Part shown: positions 1 to 9,618 of the stretch, one piece after another
How the letters are laid out: each line of letters opens with the position of its first letter
Position numbering within the stretch: the first letter of the stretch is position 1
Assembly (NCBI GenBank): GCA_900315925.1
Contig: ONAV01000032.1
Span: 1 to 47,429, forward strand
Direction of reading: 5' to 3'
Origin: an uncultured Selenomonadales bacterium
GTDB lineage: Bacteria > Bacillota > Negativicutes > Acidaminococcales > Acidaminococcaceae
DNA: 47,429 bases
Translations under genes and position numbers: made by a program
Notes under the pieces: model-generated
What the model was told of the DNA's origin: nothing
The model's database searches: none
The model's input: only the letters and a program-made list of their open reading frames with translations

Positions 1-52
1 GTTAGGCACGCCGCCAGCGTTCGTCCTGAGCCAGGATCAAACTCTCCATAAT
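1..52 (-). rRNA. rrs: 16S ribosomal RNA, 5' end only
   Basis: The reverse complement contains AGAGTTTGATCCTGGCTCAG (35-45 holds the AGAGTTTGATC part) and continues into GACGAACGCTGGCGGCG, the universal first bases of bacterial 16S rRNA. Placing AGAGTTTGATC at the usual position 8 puts the mature 5' end near base 52. The gene runs off the window at base 1, so only about 52 nt are present. Confidence 0.97.
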
Positions 53-198
53 AATTTACAGAAAGCCGATTCGGCTCTTCTTGTTGTTCAGAAATTTTTT
101 GACTTCGTTAGGTCTGTCCCAAAAGGGACTGACCCGCACATTCATTTGGTTTGTTATTCAGTTCTCAAGGTTCCTTGCCGTCTTTCGACGACTTGATT

Positions 199-227
199 AT
201 AATAGCACTTCTTTTTTCCTTTGTCAA
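199..227 (-). promoter_or_regulatory. rRNA operon promoter and start of pre-16S leader
   Basis: On the minus strand there is TTGACA (222-227), a 17-base spacer and TATTAT (199-204) preceded by TGC, an extended -10. Transcription would begin near 190, giving a pre-16S leader of about 140 nt (53-190). The -35 region is flanked upstream by A/T tracts (228-250), as expected for an UP element of a strong rRNA promoter. No protein-coding gene is visible between 53 and 400. Confidence 0.85.
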
Positions 228-312
228 CACCTTTTTTCAAAAAAATCAAAAGTTTTTTAGAGTCATTACTTTTAATGCTTTCGATTACCGCAAAGGCCTG
301 GCAAAATGAAGA

Positions 313-336
313 AAAGAGAGGCTTACGCCTCTCTTT
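313..336 (-). terminator. Rho-independent terminator after lysS
   Basis: A 10-bp perfect stem, AAAGAGAGGC (313-322) with GCCTCTCTTT (327-336), closes a 4-base loop. On the minus strand it is followed by a T-rich run. It lies about 65 bases after the lysS stop codon and separates greA-lysS from the rRNA promoter. Confidence 0.85.
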
Positions 337-400
337 AAATACTGATACCCGGAATCTTTTCCGATACAGTCTCAAGTTAAACTAAACTTCTTCACATACT

Positions 401-1954
401 TTATTTGTGATCTTCTTCGTCCTCATCACTTTGCGCTTTTTCCTGCGCCAGCGGTTTCATGGTCGGGAACAGCAATACATCGCGGATTGAAACGGCGCCT
501 GTCAGGAACATAACCAGACGATCGATGCCGATTCCCAGTCCTCCTGTCGGGGGCAGGCCATGCATCAGCGCATTAATGAAATCTTCGTCCATCATGCCGG
601 CTTCTTCGTCACCGGCAGCACGCTCTTCCATCTGTTTTACAAAACGTTCCCGCTGGTCGATCGGATCATTCAGTTCCGTAAAGCCATTGCAAATCTCACG
701 GCCATAAATAAAGCCCTCAAACCGGTCTGTAATTTCCGGATCTTCTACACTGCTTTTAGCCAACGGCGAGATTTCTTTCGGATATTTGTAAATAAATGTA
801 GGCTGAATCAGTTTGTCTTCCACAAATTCATCGAAGAAAGCATTGATGATTTTGCCAATGCCCCAGGATTCTTCATATTCAACATGCGCATCGTCTGCCA
901 TCTGACGGGCTACCGCCAAATCGGTCACACCGTTAAAGTCTTTGCCGCTGTACTGCTTAACAGCATCAATCATGGTAATACGCGGCCAGGGACCGGCAAG
1001 GTTGATATCCTGTCCTTCGTATACGATCTGCAACGTTCCCAGAACTTTCTGCGCCGTTTCCGTTACGATCTTTTCGGTAATATCCATCATGGAATCCATA
1101 TCGCCATAAGCCTGATACAGTTCCAGACTGGTAAACTCCGGATTGTGTTTGATATCGATGCCTTCATTTCTGAAAATCCGGCCAATCTCATATACCCGCT
1201 CCAAACCGCCGACAATCAACCGTTTCAGATTCAGTTCTGTCGCAATACGCAGATACAGCTGAATATCCAGTGCATTATGATAGGTAATGAAAGGACGGGC
1301 CGTAGCGCCGCCGGAAATCGTGTTCAGAACCGGAGTCTCTACTTCCAGATAACCTTCGTTATCCAAAATTTCACGAATGCTCTTGATAATCTGAGTACGT
1401 TTAATAAATACATCTCTGACATCCGGATTGACAATCAGATCCAGATACCGCTGCCGGTAACGCAAATCCACATTCGTCAGCCCGTGCCACTTCTCCGGAA
1501 ATGGTTTCAGTGCCTTGGACAGGAATTCCAGATTTTCAACCCGGATGGACGGTTCGCCCATGTGGGTTTTGAACACCGTGCCAGTTACACCGATAATATC
1601 GCCAATATCCATCAGCTTTATCAGAGAATAATTATCTTCTCCCAGTATGTCTTTACGGGTGTACAGCTGAATCTTTCCGGTGCTGTCCTGCAAATCAAGG
1701 AAACTGGTTTTCCCATGACCACGAATTGCCATCACACGGCCGGCCGCCTTGACAACGGTTCCGTCCGCTTCCATCTTCTCAACATTTTCATAAATTTCCT
1801 TAGTGTGATGCGTCCAGTCAAACCGGTGACCGAAGGAGCGGATGCCACGCTCTTCCAGCTTATGCATCTTGTCAATGCGATTCTGCATCTGCTCATTAAT
1901 ATCCATTGCTGCCGGCGCCTGCTTCCCCTGAACATTCTTCTTTTCTTCTGCCAT
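401..1954 (-). CDS. lysS: Lysyl-tRNA synthetase, class II
   Basis: Charges tRNA-Lys with lysine in the cytoplasm, using ATP. The 517 residues match the usual LysS size (about 490-510) with a short N-terminal extension. An OB-fold anticodon-binding domain lies at about 65-150 ([14 protein letters not shown]). Class II motif 2 ([10 protein letters not shown] then NPEFTSLE) is at about 258-280, and motif 3 ([11 protein letters not shown]) is near 474. The start is set by AGGAG 6-7 bases before the ATG. The gene follows greA by 14 bases and is almost certainly co-transcribed with it from the consensus promoter at 2536-2564, ending at the terminator at 313-336. The greA-lysS pairing is common in Firmicutes. 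Nothing is abnormal in the sequence. Confidence 0.97.
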   Translation of the reverse strand: MAEEKKNVQGKQAPAAMDINEQMQNRIDKMHKLEERGIRSFGHRFDWTHHTKEIYENVEKMEADGTVVKAAGRVMAIRGHGKTSFLDLQDSTGKIQLYTRKDILGEDNYSLIKLMDIGDIIGVTGTVFKTHMGEPSIRVENLEFLSKALKPFPEKWHGLTNVDLRYRQRYLDLIVNPDVRDVFIKRTQIIKSIREILDNEGYLEVETPVLNTISGGATARPFITYHNALDIQLYLRIATELNLKRLIVGGLERVYEIGRIFRNEGIDIKHNPEFTSLELYQAYGDMDSMMDITEKIVTETAQKVLGTLQIVYEGQDINLAGPWPRITMIDAVKQYSGKDFNGVTDLAVARQMADDAHVEYEESWGIGKIINAFFDEFVEDKLIQPTFIYKYPKEISPLAKSSVEDPEITDRFEGFIYGREICNGFTELNDPIDQRERFVKQMEERAAGDEEAGMMDEDFINALMHGLPPTGGLGIGIDRLVMFLTGAVSIRDVLLFPTMKPLAQEKAQSDEDEEDHK

Positions 1955-1968
1955 GCTGTTTCTCCTGA

Positions 1969-2454
1969 TTATTTAATCTTAATAATTTTATACTGATGAT
2001 CCCCTACCGGCGTACGTACTGTTACCACCGTACCAACCTTTTTGCCCATAATCGCAGCTCCAATAGGAGACTCGTTAGATATCTTTCCTGCAAAAGGATC
2101 CGCTTCCGTGGTACCTACTACAGTATATGATTGCAGACGGTCTTCTTCAAAATCCGGGCTGAGATCTTCAATATCCACCGTAGCGCCTAATTCAACCTTC
2201 GTTTTCCGTTTTTTTGTATTGTCAATAACTTTGGCCGTATTGACCATCTGTTCCAGTTCCAGGATACGGCCTTCAATACGGGCCTGCTCATCTTTCGCTG
2301 AAACATACTCGGAGTTTTCACTCAGATCGCCATGAGCAATCGCTTCATGGAGCCGTTCCTCATTTTCCAGGCGCTTGACAGTGCGAAGCTCTTCCAGCTC
2401 GGCCTCCAGTTTTGCAAGACCTTCTGCAGTCAATATGGTTTCTTTTGATGTCAT
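1969..2454 (-). CDS. greA: Transcription elongation factor GreA
   Basis: Binds the RNA polymerase secondary channel and stimulates cleavage of backtracked transcripts. The 161 residues fit the family (about 158). An N-terminal antiparallel coiled coil (about 1-75) carries the acidic tip motif GDLSENSEY at about 44-52, which holds the Asp and Glu that position catalytic magnesium. The C-terminal half is the FKBP-like domain ([14 protein letters not shown]). The ATG is preceded by GGAGGAAT. It is the first gene of the greA-lysS transcription unit, with a leader of about 75 bases. Confidence 0.96.
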   Translation of the reverse strand: MTSKETILTAEGLAKLEAELEELRTVKRLENEERLHEAIAHGDLSENSEYVSAKDEQARIEGRILELEQMVNTAKVIDNTKKRKTKVELGATVDIEDLSPDFEEDRLQSYTVVGTTEADPFAGKISNESPIGAAIMGKKVGTVVTVRTPVGDHQYKIIKIK

Positions 2455-2535
2455 GATTATTCCTCCAATGTTACACTATATTTATAGTATCATTCTTTAA
2501 TAACGATACAGGGTACGCAAAAACGGTTAATTAAT

Positions 2536-2564
2536 ATTATAATTTTTTATATTCACCTTGTCAA
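2536..2564 (-). promoter_or_regulatory. Consensus sigma-A promoter for greA-lysS
   Basis: The minus strand shows TTGACA (2559-2564), a 17-base A/T-rich spacer and TATAAT (2536-2541), a perfect match to the housekeeping consensus. Transcription would start near 2529, about 75 bases before the greA ATG. The leader holds a partly symmetric stretch (GTATC...GATAC, about 2485-2510) of unknown meaning. Confidence 0.88.
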
Positions 2565-2637
2565 ATAATAAAGGACCGTTGATACATCCGCAATCGCCTC
2601 TGCCGGCAATTGAGCATACCTGTTCCATCAGTATCCC

Positions 2638-3702
2638 TTAAAGCTTTACATTCTCTCTGATGCTTTCTATCATTTCCTTTGTCACCGCATGTTCAAAGTT
2701 GCGGAATCCGGCCAGTGTAAAACCGTGTTTTTTAGCTAAACCGGAAATAGTATCAATCTGAGACGGAACCAGATTTCTTCCCAGTGTGAAATTCTCATAT
2801 CGTCCTTCCAGCGCAAGAATCATGGTTTCCGCCATACAGGCAAAACAGGTTTGAGGAGGAAAGCCAAAATTAAAATGAAAATCCACATTGCCGGGAACAT
2901 GGATCACTCCGCCTTCAATTACCAGAACATCGTTCCGCTGTGCCGAGACGTTCCGGGACACATTGCGGGGACGGGCCACATCACAGACTACGGCGCCGGA
3001 TTTCAAATCTGCTGGATCAATAATAAAATCCACTGCGCTGGTCACGGCGATAACCACATCCGCCTTATGCAGGCAGGACTTCACATCAGAACTGACCGAA
3101 AACGTGGCAGCACCGTGCCCGTTCAGTTCCTGCGCCAGTTCTTCCAGCGGCGCAATACGCCTGGCAATGAGATTGATGTGCCGCACCTCACGGGACAGGA
3201 TACGGGCGCAGGCCGAACCGATGGAGCCGCTGGCTCCGACAATAGCCACCTCCGCGTCCCGCAGGTCTTTCCCCATGAGACGGGCAGCTTCCCGTGTTCC
3301 TTCCAATGCTGTCGCAACCGTATAACTGTTTCCGGACGTTACTGCAATATTCAGACGTTCCGCAATCGTAACTCCTGCATCACCGACGATGGAAGTAAAA
3401 GCTCCCAGTCCGAGTATTTTTGCTCCCAGCTCTTCTGCAATCTTTCCGGTTTCCACAATCCGGTCGATGACAAACTCTTCCGGCAGTTCCACCATCTGCT
3501 TCGCCGTCAGCGGACAGCCTACAAACCAGCCCTCTGCTTCCGCATGAGGACTCTTTACTCCGGTAATGTGCGATACCGTAAACGGTTTTTTCTGTTTCAA
3601 AATATATTCCAGCAGGAAACCAGGAACATACCTGACCATAGGCGATACCATCTGCATATCCTCTAATGAAAGAGGGTGCAGCACAAACGCAAATCTTTCC
3701 AT
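2638..3702 (-). CDS. Acyl-ACP reductase-like / COG5322-type NAD(P)-binding dehydrogenase
   Basis: A 354-residue cytoplasmic protein. A Rossmann segment VAIVGASGSIGSACA starts at about 153. A Cys-containing segment TCFACMAETMILALEG lies at about 283-298 and resembles the catalytic-Cys region of cyanobacterial long-chain acyl-ACP reductase, which makes fatty aldehydes. These similarities come from memory of the families. The enzyme activity in this organism is not established; a fatty-aldehyde role would suit a plasmalogen-forming anaerobe, but that is inference. The start is supported by AGGAGCAGGA upstream of the ATG. It lies 13 bases after the 3716-4648 gene and shares its promoter (4687-4715), so the two probably act together. 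A generic amino-acid or shikimate-type dehydrogenase remains possible. Confidence 0.7.
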   Translation of the reverse strand: MERFAFVLHPLSLEDMQMVSPMVRYVPGFLLEYILKQKKPFTVSHITGVKSPHAEAEGWFVGCPLTAKQMVELPEEFVIDRIVETGKIAEELGAKILGLGAFTSIVGDAGVTIAERLNIAVTSGNSYTVATALEGTREAARLMGKDLRDAEVAIVGASGSIGSACARILSREVRHINLIARRIAPLEELAQELNGHGAATFSVSSDVKSCLHKADVVIAVTSAVDFIIDPADLKSGAVVCDVARPRNVSRNVSAQRNDVLVIEGGVIHVPGNVDFHFNFGFPPQTCFACMAETMILALEGRYENFTLGRNLVPSQIDTISGLAKKHGFTLAGFRNFEHAVTKEMIESIRENVKL

Positions 3703-3715
3703 TCTTTCCTGCTCC

Positions 3716-4648
3716 TTACTGAAAATGTTCTATCGATGGCATGATTTTATATTTTCTAATAAACACTTCGTATTCTTCCGGCTGCAGCGCCTTTTTACTG
3801 CCAGAAGCAGCCACAATTGCAGCTTCCAGCACATTCGTGCCAAAACTCCGCCCCTGCAGACAGGGTGTGGTCGTAATCAATGTTTTAACACCGACATCTT
3901 GCAGCATTTGCCGGTCTGCTGCAGTTACCGTATTTGTAATGATTGTTTTCCCAGAAAGACGGGCTGGCATAAACCGTTTAATAAAAAGAAAATCCCCTGC
4001 AATGACATCACTGTCTGCAAAATACTCGGGATGTCTGCTAATATGGGAATCCTGTTTTTTCCCCGTGGGATACATCCATTTAATCGGCAGTCTGGTAATG
4101 ATGGGAACCAGTACCGACGCCCAACGCCGCAAAGCCGCAAGACTCCGGATAGGAATGTTGCAGCCCAGACCGTAAATGATATCGCCAAACAGCAATCTGC
4201 AATTCTGTTCTGCCAGCGCTTCCGCCATTCCGAAACGATCCACCGCACAGACAAGCAGCACATTTTTACCGTTAAAATCAATAACATGTGCATCTGCCAG
4301 ATACCGGATAGCCATCCGTTCCAACGTGTTTTTCAGACCGCTGCCGTCTAACACCGGCGTATCGTTAACCTGTTTCAGAAGCTTTGCAGATTCCGCAAAA
4401 ACATACCGACGATTCCCGGCTACCAGATACAAATCCGTTCCACCCAATCCCATCGCATCTACTTTTCCATCATAGAAATGCAGCAACTGGGCAGCCTTTT
4501 CCATATCGCCATCCGTACCTTTTCGTTCCAGCGAAACTTCCGTATCCCCTAAAAGAAGACTTCCCCGGGCATCTCGTTTGGAAGAACCGATGCTGATACT
4601 GATCACCGTTTTCTTTTTTCCAGAATTCTTTGTTCCCACCGAGTCCAT
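3716..4648 (-). CDS. Conserved protein often labelled quinate 5-dehydrogenase; function unproven
   Basis: A 310-residue protein from the ATG at 4648 (MDSVGTKNSG). A longer frame begins with GTG at 4696, but that codon lies inside the predicted -10 element, so the internal ATG, preceded by AGGTAAG, is preferred. Recognisable stretches are ISIGSSKRD (about 17-25), RKGTDGDM, LGGTDLYLVAG and LDGSGLKNTLER. These are typical of a family that sits beside COG5322-type dehydrogenases in Firmicutes and is often auto-annotated as quinate 5-dehydrogenase. I see no experimentally grounded active site. It is the first gene of a two-gene unit with the reductase-like gene at 2638-3702, 13 bases downstream. 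That pairing is the best functional clue. Confidence 0.6.
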   Translation of the reverse strand: MDSVGTKNSGKKKTVISISIGSSKRDARGSLLLGDTEVSLERKGTDGDMEKAAQLLHFYDGKVDAMGLGGTDLYLVAGNRRYVFAESAKLLKQVNDTPVLDGSGLKNTLERMAIRYLADAHVIDFNGKNVLLVCAVDRFGMAEALAEQNCRLLFGDIIYGLGCNIPIRSLAALRRWASVLVPIITRLPIKWMYPTGKKQDSHISRHPEYFADSDVIAGDFLFIKRFMPARLSGKTIITNTVTAADRQMLQDVGVKTLITTTPCLQGRSFGTNVLEAAIVAASGSKKALQPEEYEVFIRKYKIMPSIEHFQ

Positions 4649-4686
4649 AAACAAGCTTACCTGCAACGATATTTTTCCGAATGTGT

Positions 4687-4715
4687 ATTGTATCACATTG
4701 CACGAAATAACACAA
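4687..4715 (-). promoter_or_regulatory. Promoter for the two-gene dehydrogenase unit
   Basis: The minus strand has TTGTGT (4710-4715), a 17-base spacer and TACAAT (4687-4692) preceded by TGA, giving an extended -10. The predicted start near 4680 leaves a leader of about 32 bases before the ATG at 4648 and rules out the upstream GTG start. Confidence 0.65.
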
Positions 4716-4778
4716 TCAAGCTTCGATAAAATTTAAGAGAAAACTTCTGATTCAACCCTTTTACTGCTTCAATACCCT

Positions 4779-5747
4779 TTATTTTACCTTTAAAAACGCT
4801 CCATACTCATGAACCAGTTCTACCATTTCCTGCAACGTTTCAAGCTTATGAAACTTTTCCCTGTATTCGGAAGCCCGGGGCATCCCCTTAATATAGGCAG
4901 ACGCGTGGCTTCGCATTTCCCGTATGGCCACCTTTTCGCCCTTAAACGCCACAAGAGCAGTTGCATGGTGAATAATCAGCTGCAGCTTTTCTTCCAACGT
5001 TACTGTGGGTATTTTCTGTCCGGTCAAAGCCGCACGCAACTGTGCAAACAGCCAGGGGTTCCCATAGGCGCCTCGCGCCAGCATCAGTCCGTCACAATTA
5101 GTAGTCTGGCGCATGCGCAGACCGTCCTCCAAGGTAAAAATGTCCCCATTGCCAAATACCGGGACCTTCACGGCCTCTTTTACCCGGCGTATGATTTCCC
5201 AGTCAGCTTTTCCCATATAAAACTGATCCCGGGTCCTGCCATGAACAGCCACCGCCGCAACGCCCGAGTTCTCAGCAATCCTTGCAATTTCCACCGCATT
5301 CCGATGTTCTTTGTCCCACCCGGCACGAAACTTAACCGTTACAGGAATCCGAACCGCTTTGACCATGGCTTCCAGTATTTTACCCGCCAGTTCCGGGGTC
5401 TTCATTAACGCGGATCCTTCTCCGTTATTAACCACTTTCGGCACCGGGCATCCCATGTTAAAGTCGATAATATCAGCGCCCCGGGCTTCCACAATTCTGG
5501 CAGCTTCTGCCAGTTCTTCCGGTACCGAACCGAAAAGCTGGATGGCCGTGGGACGTTCCGCCTTATCAATCCGCAACATGGCAAAGGTCTTTTCATTTTT
5601 GTATAAAAGCCCTTTGGCGCTGACCATTTCCGATACTGTAAGCCCGCAGCCAAATTTACGGCAGATGACCCGGTATGGCAGATCACTGATGCCGGCCATA
5701 GGCGCTAATGCCACCGGTACATCTAATTCTATTTTTCCTATTCTCAT
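4779..5747 (-). CDS. dusB: tRNA-dihydrouridine synthase, DusB type
   Basis: Reduces specific uridines in the tRNA D-loop to dihydrouridine with FMN and NADPH. The 322 residues form an FMN-binding TIM barrel ([13 protein letters not shown] at about 11-23) followed by a helical tRNA-binding domain. The catalytic Cys is in NMGCPVPKV at about 98. FMN-contacting motifs include [17 protein letters not shown] and FGNGDI. No strong ribosome binding site is visible: AAAGG lies about 12 bases before the ATG. The birA-coaX terminator (5772-5806) precedes it, so it probably has its own promoter. Its position near lysS matches the dusB-lysS neighbourhood of bacilli. Confidence 0.93.
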   Translation of the reverse strand: MRIGKIELDVPVALAPMAGISDLPYRVICRKFGCGLTVSEMVSAKGLLYKNEKTFAMLRIDKAERPTAIQLFGSVPEELAEAARIVEARGADIIDFNMGCPVPKVVNNGEGSALMKTPELAGKILEAMVKAVRIPVTVKFRAGWDKEHRNAVEIARIAENSGVAAVAVHGRTRDQFYMGKADWEIIRRVKEAVKVPVFGNGDIFTLEDGLRMRQTTNCDGLMLARGAYGNPWLFAQLRAALTGQKIPTVTLEEKLQLIIHHATALVAFKGEKVAIREMRSHASAYIKGMPRASEYREKFHKLETLQEMVELVHEYGAFLKVK

Positions 5748-5771
5748 AATAGTTACAAAGCCTTTAGTAAG

Positions 5772-5806
5772 ATAAAAATACGGACGGAAAGCCCCCTTCC
5801 CGTCCG
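5772..5806 (-). terminator. Rho-independent terminator after coaX
   Basis: On the minus strand CGGACGG (5800-5806) pairs with CCGTCCG (5781-5787), and TATTTTTATC follows. It sits 16 bases after the coaX stop and separates birA-coaX from dusB. Confidence 0.82.
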
Positions 5807-5821
5807 CAACAGGTCAGCCGT

Positions 5822-6598
5822 TTATTTTTTGTTTTTTTCAAAAATAAGGCGAAGACCTTCCAGCGTGAGCATCTGGTCGACTTCGTCAATGCAGTCCGTA
5901 CCCTGGGCCATGGTATTGCCGAAGCCGCCGGTTGCAATGACCAACGCGTCACCGCCCAGTTCTTCTTTCATCCGGGCTACAATCTCTTTGATCAGTCCGT
6001 AATAGCCAAACATGATACCGGAACGCATGGCGTCTACCGTATTGCCGCAGATTGCTTTTTTCGGCGGAATCAGCTCAATACGCGGCAGCTTTGCAGTCCG
6101 CTGGAAGAGTGCTTCCGAAGAAATGCCGATACCGGGGCAGATAGCGCCGCCCAGATATTCTCCCGTAGGCAGCAAAGCACAAAAGGTTGTCGCAGTACCA
6201 AAATCAATAATAATCATCGGCCGTTTCAGGTGTGCGTATCTGTCATAAGCAGCTACGGCATTTACAATGCGATCAGCGCCGATTTCTTTCGGATTCTCAT
6301 ACCGAAGCTGCAGACCGATTTTTAAACCCTGGCCGACCACCAGCGGTTTGATATTGAAATACCGCTCACACATATGACACAGGGGAACCAGCACCGGAGG
6401 AACTACGCTGGAAATGATTATGTCCGTTACCTGCTCTTTCTTTAATCCGGAAAAGTTCAGCATACTGTTCATAAACATACCGAACTCATCAGCCGTTTTG
6501 GAACGGTCCGAAGAAAAGCGCCAGTTATCTACCAGCTTTTTCCCGTCATAAATACCAGCCACCGTATTCGTGTTTCCTACATCAATTACCAGTAACAT
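5822..6598 (-). CDS. coaX: Type III pantothenate kinase
   Basis: Phosphorylates pantothenate, the first committed step of coenzyme A synthesis. The 258 residues fit CoaX. ASKHA-fold motifs are visible: DVGNTNTVAGIYDG near the N-terminus, GADRIVNAVAAY, and IIDFGTATTFCALL followed by GGAICPGIGIS. The ATG at 6598 (MLLVIDVGN) is chosen over the ATG at 6616 because GAGG lies 6 bases before it and nothing comparable precedes the longer start. It follows birA by 26 bases and is probably co-transcribed with it, ending at the terminator at 5772-5806. CoaX is the usual pantothenate kinase in this part of the Firmicutes ftsH region. Confidence 0.95.
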   Translation of the reverse strand: MLLVIDVGNTNTVAGIYDGKKLVDNWRFSSDRSKTADEFGMFMNSMLNFSGLKKEQVTDIIISSVVPPVLVPLCHMCERYFNIKPLVVGQGLKIGLQLRYENPKEIGADRIVNAVAAYDRYAHLKRPMIIIDFGTATTFCALLPTGEYLGGAICPGIGISSEALFQRTAKLPRIELIPPKKAICGNTVDAMRSGIMFGYYGLIKEIVARMKEELGGDALVIATGGFGNTMAQGTDCIDEVDQMLTLEGLRLIFEKNKK

Positions 6599-6624
6599 AT
6601 GTTGCCTCATTCCCATACTGCAAA

Positions 6625-7623
6625 TCAGGAGTACCGTTTTCCTTTAGCCGCAGCAGGCCGGATGGAAACATCGCCTGCTATAACTTTCTCCATCGTTCCA
6701 TCCTCTTTTTTTACAATCAGCAGGCCTTCTTTGTCAATATCTACAGCCGTCCCAAAATAGGTTTTATCCGGTGCGATGACCTTTACCGCCTGCCCGATAG
6801 TATCAGAATACGTTCTCCACTCATCCAGCACCGGCCCAAAACCCTCTCTTAAGACCGTCTCATACAAATCTTCCATATTCTTCAGGTAATCAGCCAGAAT
6901 TTGCACGCGCTGAATCGGTTCCCGGGCCACATCCGCCACGGAAATAGCCAAATCTTTCAGTTCATCGGGAATCATAGATTTCGGCACGTTGGTATTGATG
7001 CCTGTGCCAATGACGATATAGTTGATCTTGCCAAATTCAGCGCTCATCTCCGTTAGGATGCCTACCATTTTTTTCCCTTCCAGCAGGACATCGTTGGGCC
7101 ATTTGATTTTGGCATTGACACCTTTATACTTGTTGATTGCCTTGATAACGGCAACAGCCGCCAATAAGGTACATTTAGATGCTTCCGAAGGCATAAACGG
7201 CGGCCGAAAAACGACGCTGCACCAAACCCCGCAGCCCATAGGAGAAAACCAACCCCGGGACAGTCGTCCCTTACCGCGGGTCTGTTCCTCCGCTACCACG
7301 ACCAAACCGTCAGCACAGCCCTGATCTGCCAGTCGTTTTCCCACTTCATTGCTGGAACTGGCTTCTTTTAAATAATGAACATGGTGACCTACCCATTTGG
7401 TTTCCAAATGGGCAACGATTTCCTCCGGACTCAGAAGATCGGGAGACTTATGTAAAATATAACCCTTCTTGGGAACTGACTCAATATCATATCCAACATT
7501 TTTCAATGACTGGATATGTTTCCAGACGGCCGTACGGGAAACTCCCAGCTTTGCAGAAATTTCCTCTCCCGATACCGGCTCCTGCACCCTTTCACGCAAC
7601 AAACCCAGAATCTTGGCACGCAT
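6625..7623 (-). CDS. birA: Bifunctional biotin--protein ligase and biotin operon repressor
   Basis: Activates biotin with ATP and attaches it to carboxylase biotin domains. The N-terminal helix-turn-helix (about 18-40, SAKLGVSRTAVWKHI) indicates a BirA-type repressor as well. The 332 residues match class II BirA. The ligase loop reads TRGKGRLSRGW at about 116-126, and the substrate-site segment KIKWPNDVLLEGKK is near 172. An SH3-like C-terminal domain closes the protein. GGAGG lies 8 bases before the ATG. Biotin-dependent sodium-pumping decarboxylases are typical of Negativicutes, so the ligase is probably busy, but no biotin gene lies in this window to show what it represses. Confidence 0.95.
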   Translation of the reverse strand: MRAKILGLLRERVQEPVSGEEISAKLGVSRTAVWKHIQSLKNVGYDIESVPKKGYILHKSPDLLSPEEIVAHLETKWVGHHVHYLKEASSSNEVGKRLADQGCADGLVVVAEEQTRGKGRLSRGWFSPMGCGVWCSVVFRPPFMPSEASKCTLLAAVAVIKAINKYKGVNAKIKWPNDVLLEGKKMVGILTEMSAEFGKINYIVIGTGINTNVPKSMIPDELKDLAISVADVAREPIQRVQILADYLKNMEDLYETVLREGFGPVLDEWRTYSDTIGQAVKVIAPDKTYFGTAVDIDKEGLLIVKKEDGTMEKVIAGDVSIRPAAAKGKRYS

Positions 7624-7716
7624 GACAACGCCTCCGCATTTTATGTTGATTTAGCAAACACTGATAATACTCTATGCACATTGATTCATTCTTGCGTTGC
7701 TTCTTATGACTGACTG

Positions 7717-9558
7717 TCATCCTATCCCTTCGGCAGACTGATCTTCCGCCTGCAGAGCAGGTCCATCCTCTGTCAGATATCCCTGATTCATCAGTTCCTG
7801 CAACTGTCTCCCATCCAGTGTTTCTTTCTGCATAAGAGTTTCCGCAATCAGCACCAGCTTGTCCATATTTTCCTGCAAAAGCTTTTCCGCGCCTTTGTAG
7901 GCTTCATCCATCAGGCGGCGTACTTCCTCATCAATAACAGCCGCTACTTCATTACTGTACCGTTCCCGGGCGATATCTCTGCCCAGAAACACTTCCTCTT
8001 CCGGATGCCCAAAAGTCATGGAACCCAGACGGTCGCTCATACCGTACTGGCAGACCATTTTTCTCGCCAGCGCGGTTGCACGCTGCAAATCACTGCTGGC
8101 GCCACTGGAAATATCTTTCAGGACAATGGCTTCGGCCACACGTCCGCCCAGCAGCATCTGCAATTCATCCAGCATTTCCGATTTTGTCTGGTAATTCCGG
8201 TCTTCCTTGGGCAGGCTCATCGTATAACCGCCGGCACGGCCCCGCGGTATGATTGTAACCTTATGTACAACGCTCACATCATTGTGAAGCAGTCCGATCA
8301 GAGTATGCCCGGTTTCATGATATGCTGTCAGCTTTTTCTCCGGGTCGCTCACAAGATGGCTGCGGCGTTCCGGTCCCATTACTACCCGCTCCGCCGCTTC
8401 ATTCATGGCTTTCATGTCAATCATAGGCGCATTGCGGCGGGCAGTCAGCAGCGCTGCCTCATTGACCAGGTTTGCAAGATCCGCTCCGGTAAAACCGGTT
8501 GTCTGTTTAGCAATGGTAGCCATATCCACATCGGGCGCCATGGGCTTACCTTTGGCATGTACATGCAGAATCGCTTCCCTCCCCCGCATATCCGGACGAT
8601 CCACTACGATCTGGCGGTCAAAACGGCCGGGACGCAACAGGGCATGGTCCAGGATATCCGGGCGGTTCGTTCCCGCAAGCATGATAATGCCTTCGTTGAT
8701 GCCGAAGCCATCCATCTCTACCAGCAGCTGGTTCAGCGTCTGTTCTCTTTCATCGTGACCTCCGCCCACACCTGCGCCGCGCTGACGTCCTACGGCATCA
8801 ATCTCATCGATAAAAACAATACAGGGTGCGTTCTTTTTGGCCTGATCAAACAAATCACGGACACGGGAAGCGCCGACGCCTACAAACATTTCCACAAAAT
8901 CCGAACCGGAAATACTGAAGAACGGCACGCCGGCTTCACCGGCCACCGCCCGGGCCAGCAGCGTCTTACCGGTACCGGGAGGACCGTACAACAACACGCC
9001 TTTGGGAATTTTGGCTCCCAGCGCATTAAATCGCTGAGGATGCTTTAAAAATTCCACTACCTCCTGCAGTTCCTGTTTTGCTTCATCTGCACCTGCTACA
9101 TCTTTGAAAGTAATCTTATTCTTACTCTCATCATAGCGTCGGGCATTGCTCTTGCCGAAATTCATCATCCGGCTGCCGCCGCTGCTTTGGTTCATCAACA
9201 TAAACCACAGGCCCACAATCAAAATCATAGGCAAAAGAGTACTCAGCAGGGTTGCCCACCAGGGTGTCTGGGGAGGCAGTTCCGCCTTAATTTCCACATC
9301 TCTGGAACGCAGCGTTGAAATCAGGGTGGAATCATTGGGTGCAACCGTTGTAAAGGTTTTGCCGTCCTTCAACATCCCTGTAATCGAATTCTCGCTGATC
9401 GTAACAGACCGGACCTCGTCCTGCTGTACATGCTTCATGAAAGCCGTATATGATATATCTGTCTTACTCGCATTGCCGGCCGAATAATGATCCATTACCC
9501 AGATAGCCGCAACAATAATTAATAAATAAAAGGCAACGTTTTTAAAGAACTTAAACAA
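7717..9558 (-). CDS. ftsH: ATP-dependent zinc metalloprotease FtsH
   Basis: A membrane-anchored hexameric AAA+ protease that degrades damaged or regulatory membrane and cytosolic proteins. The 613 residues match the family. Membrane segments are at about 5-24 and 100-120, with a periplasmic domain between them. Walker A (GPPGTGKT) is near 191 and Walker B (IVFIDEID) near 245. The zinc site HETGH is near 412, with the third ligand in [12 protein letters not shown] near 488. The start codon is TTG, set by AGGAGGAAA 6-8 bases upstream. It follows hpt by 60 bases in the conserved tilS-hpt-ftsH order. Confidence 0.97.
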   Translation of the reverse strand: MFKFFKNVAFYLLIIVAAIWVMDHYSAGNASKTDISYTAFMKHVQQDEVRSVTISENSITGMLKDGKTFTTVAPNDSTLISTLRSRDVEIKAELPPQTPWWATLLSTLLPMILIVGLWFMLMNQSSGGSRMMNFGKSNARRYDESKNKITFKDVAGADEAKQELQEVVEFLKHPQRFNALGAKIPKGVLLYGPPGTGKTLLARAVAGEAGVPFFSISGSDFVEMFVGVGASRVRDLFDQAKKNAPCIVFIDEIDAVGRQRGAGVGGGHDEREQTLNQLLVEMDGFGINEGIIMLAGTNRPDILDHALLRPGRFDRQIVVDRPDMRGREAILHVHAKGKPMAPDVDMATIAKQTTGFTGADLANLVNEAALLTARRNAPMIDMKAMNEAAERVVMGPERRSHLVSDPEKKLTAYHETGHTLIGLLHNDVSVVHKVTIIPRGRAGGYTMSLPKEDRNYQTKSEMLDELQMLLGGRVAEAIVLKDISSGASSDLQRATALARKMVCQYGMSDRLGSMTFGHPEEEVFLGRDIARERYSNEVAAVIDEEVRRLMDEAYKGAEKLLQENMDKLVLIAETLMQKETLDGRQLQELMNQGYLTEDGPALQAEDQSAEGIG

Positions 9559-9618
9559 AAACGTTTCCTCCTTTCTGTTTTAATCAAATAATACGAATCA
9601 ATAAAACCGTACGCCGGA

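Noticed and set aside
154..375. Small open frame across the rRNA promoter region
   Set aside because: It runs through the terminator, -35 and -10 elements and has no ribosome binding site or family resemblance.
560..1996. Long open plus-strand frame opposite lysS, and similar ones opposite ftsH, mfd, pyrG and argS
   Set aside because: They lie exactly antisense to well-recognised genes, have no ribosome binding site and show His/Arg/Gln-rich shadow composition.
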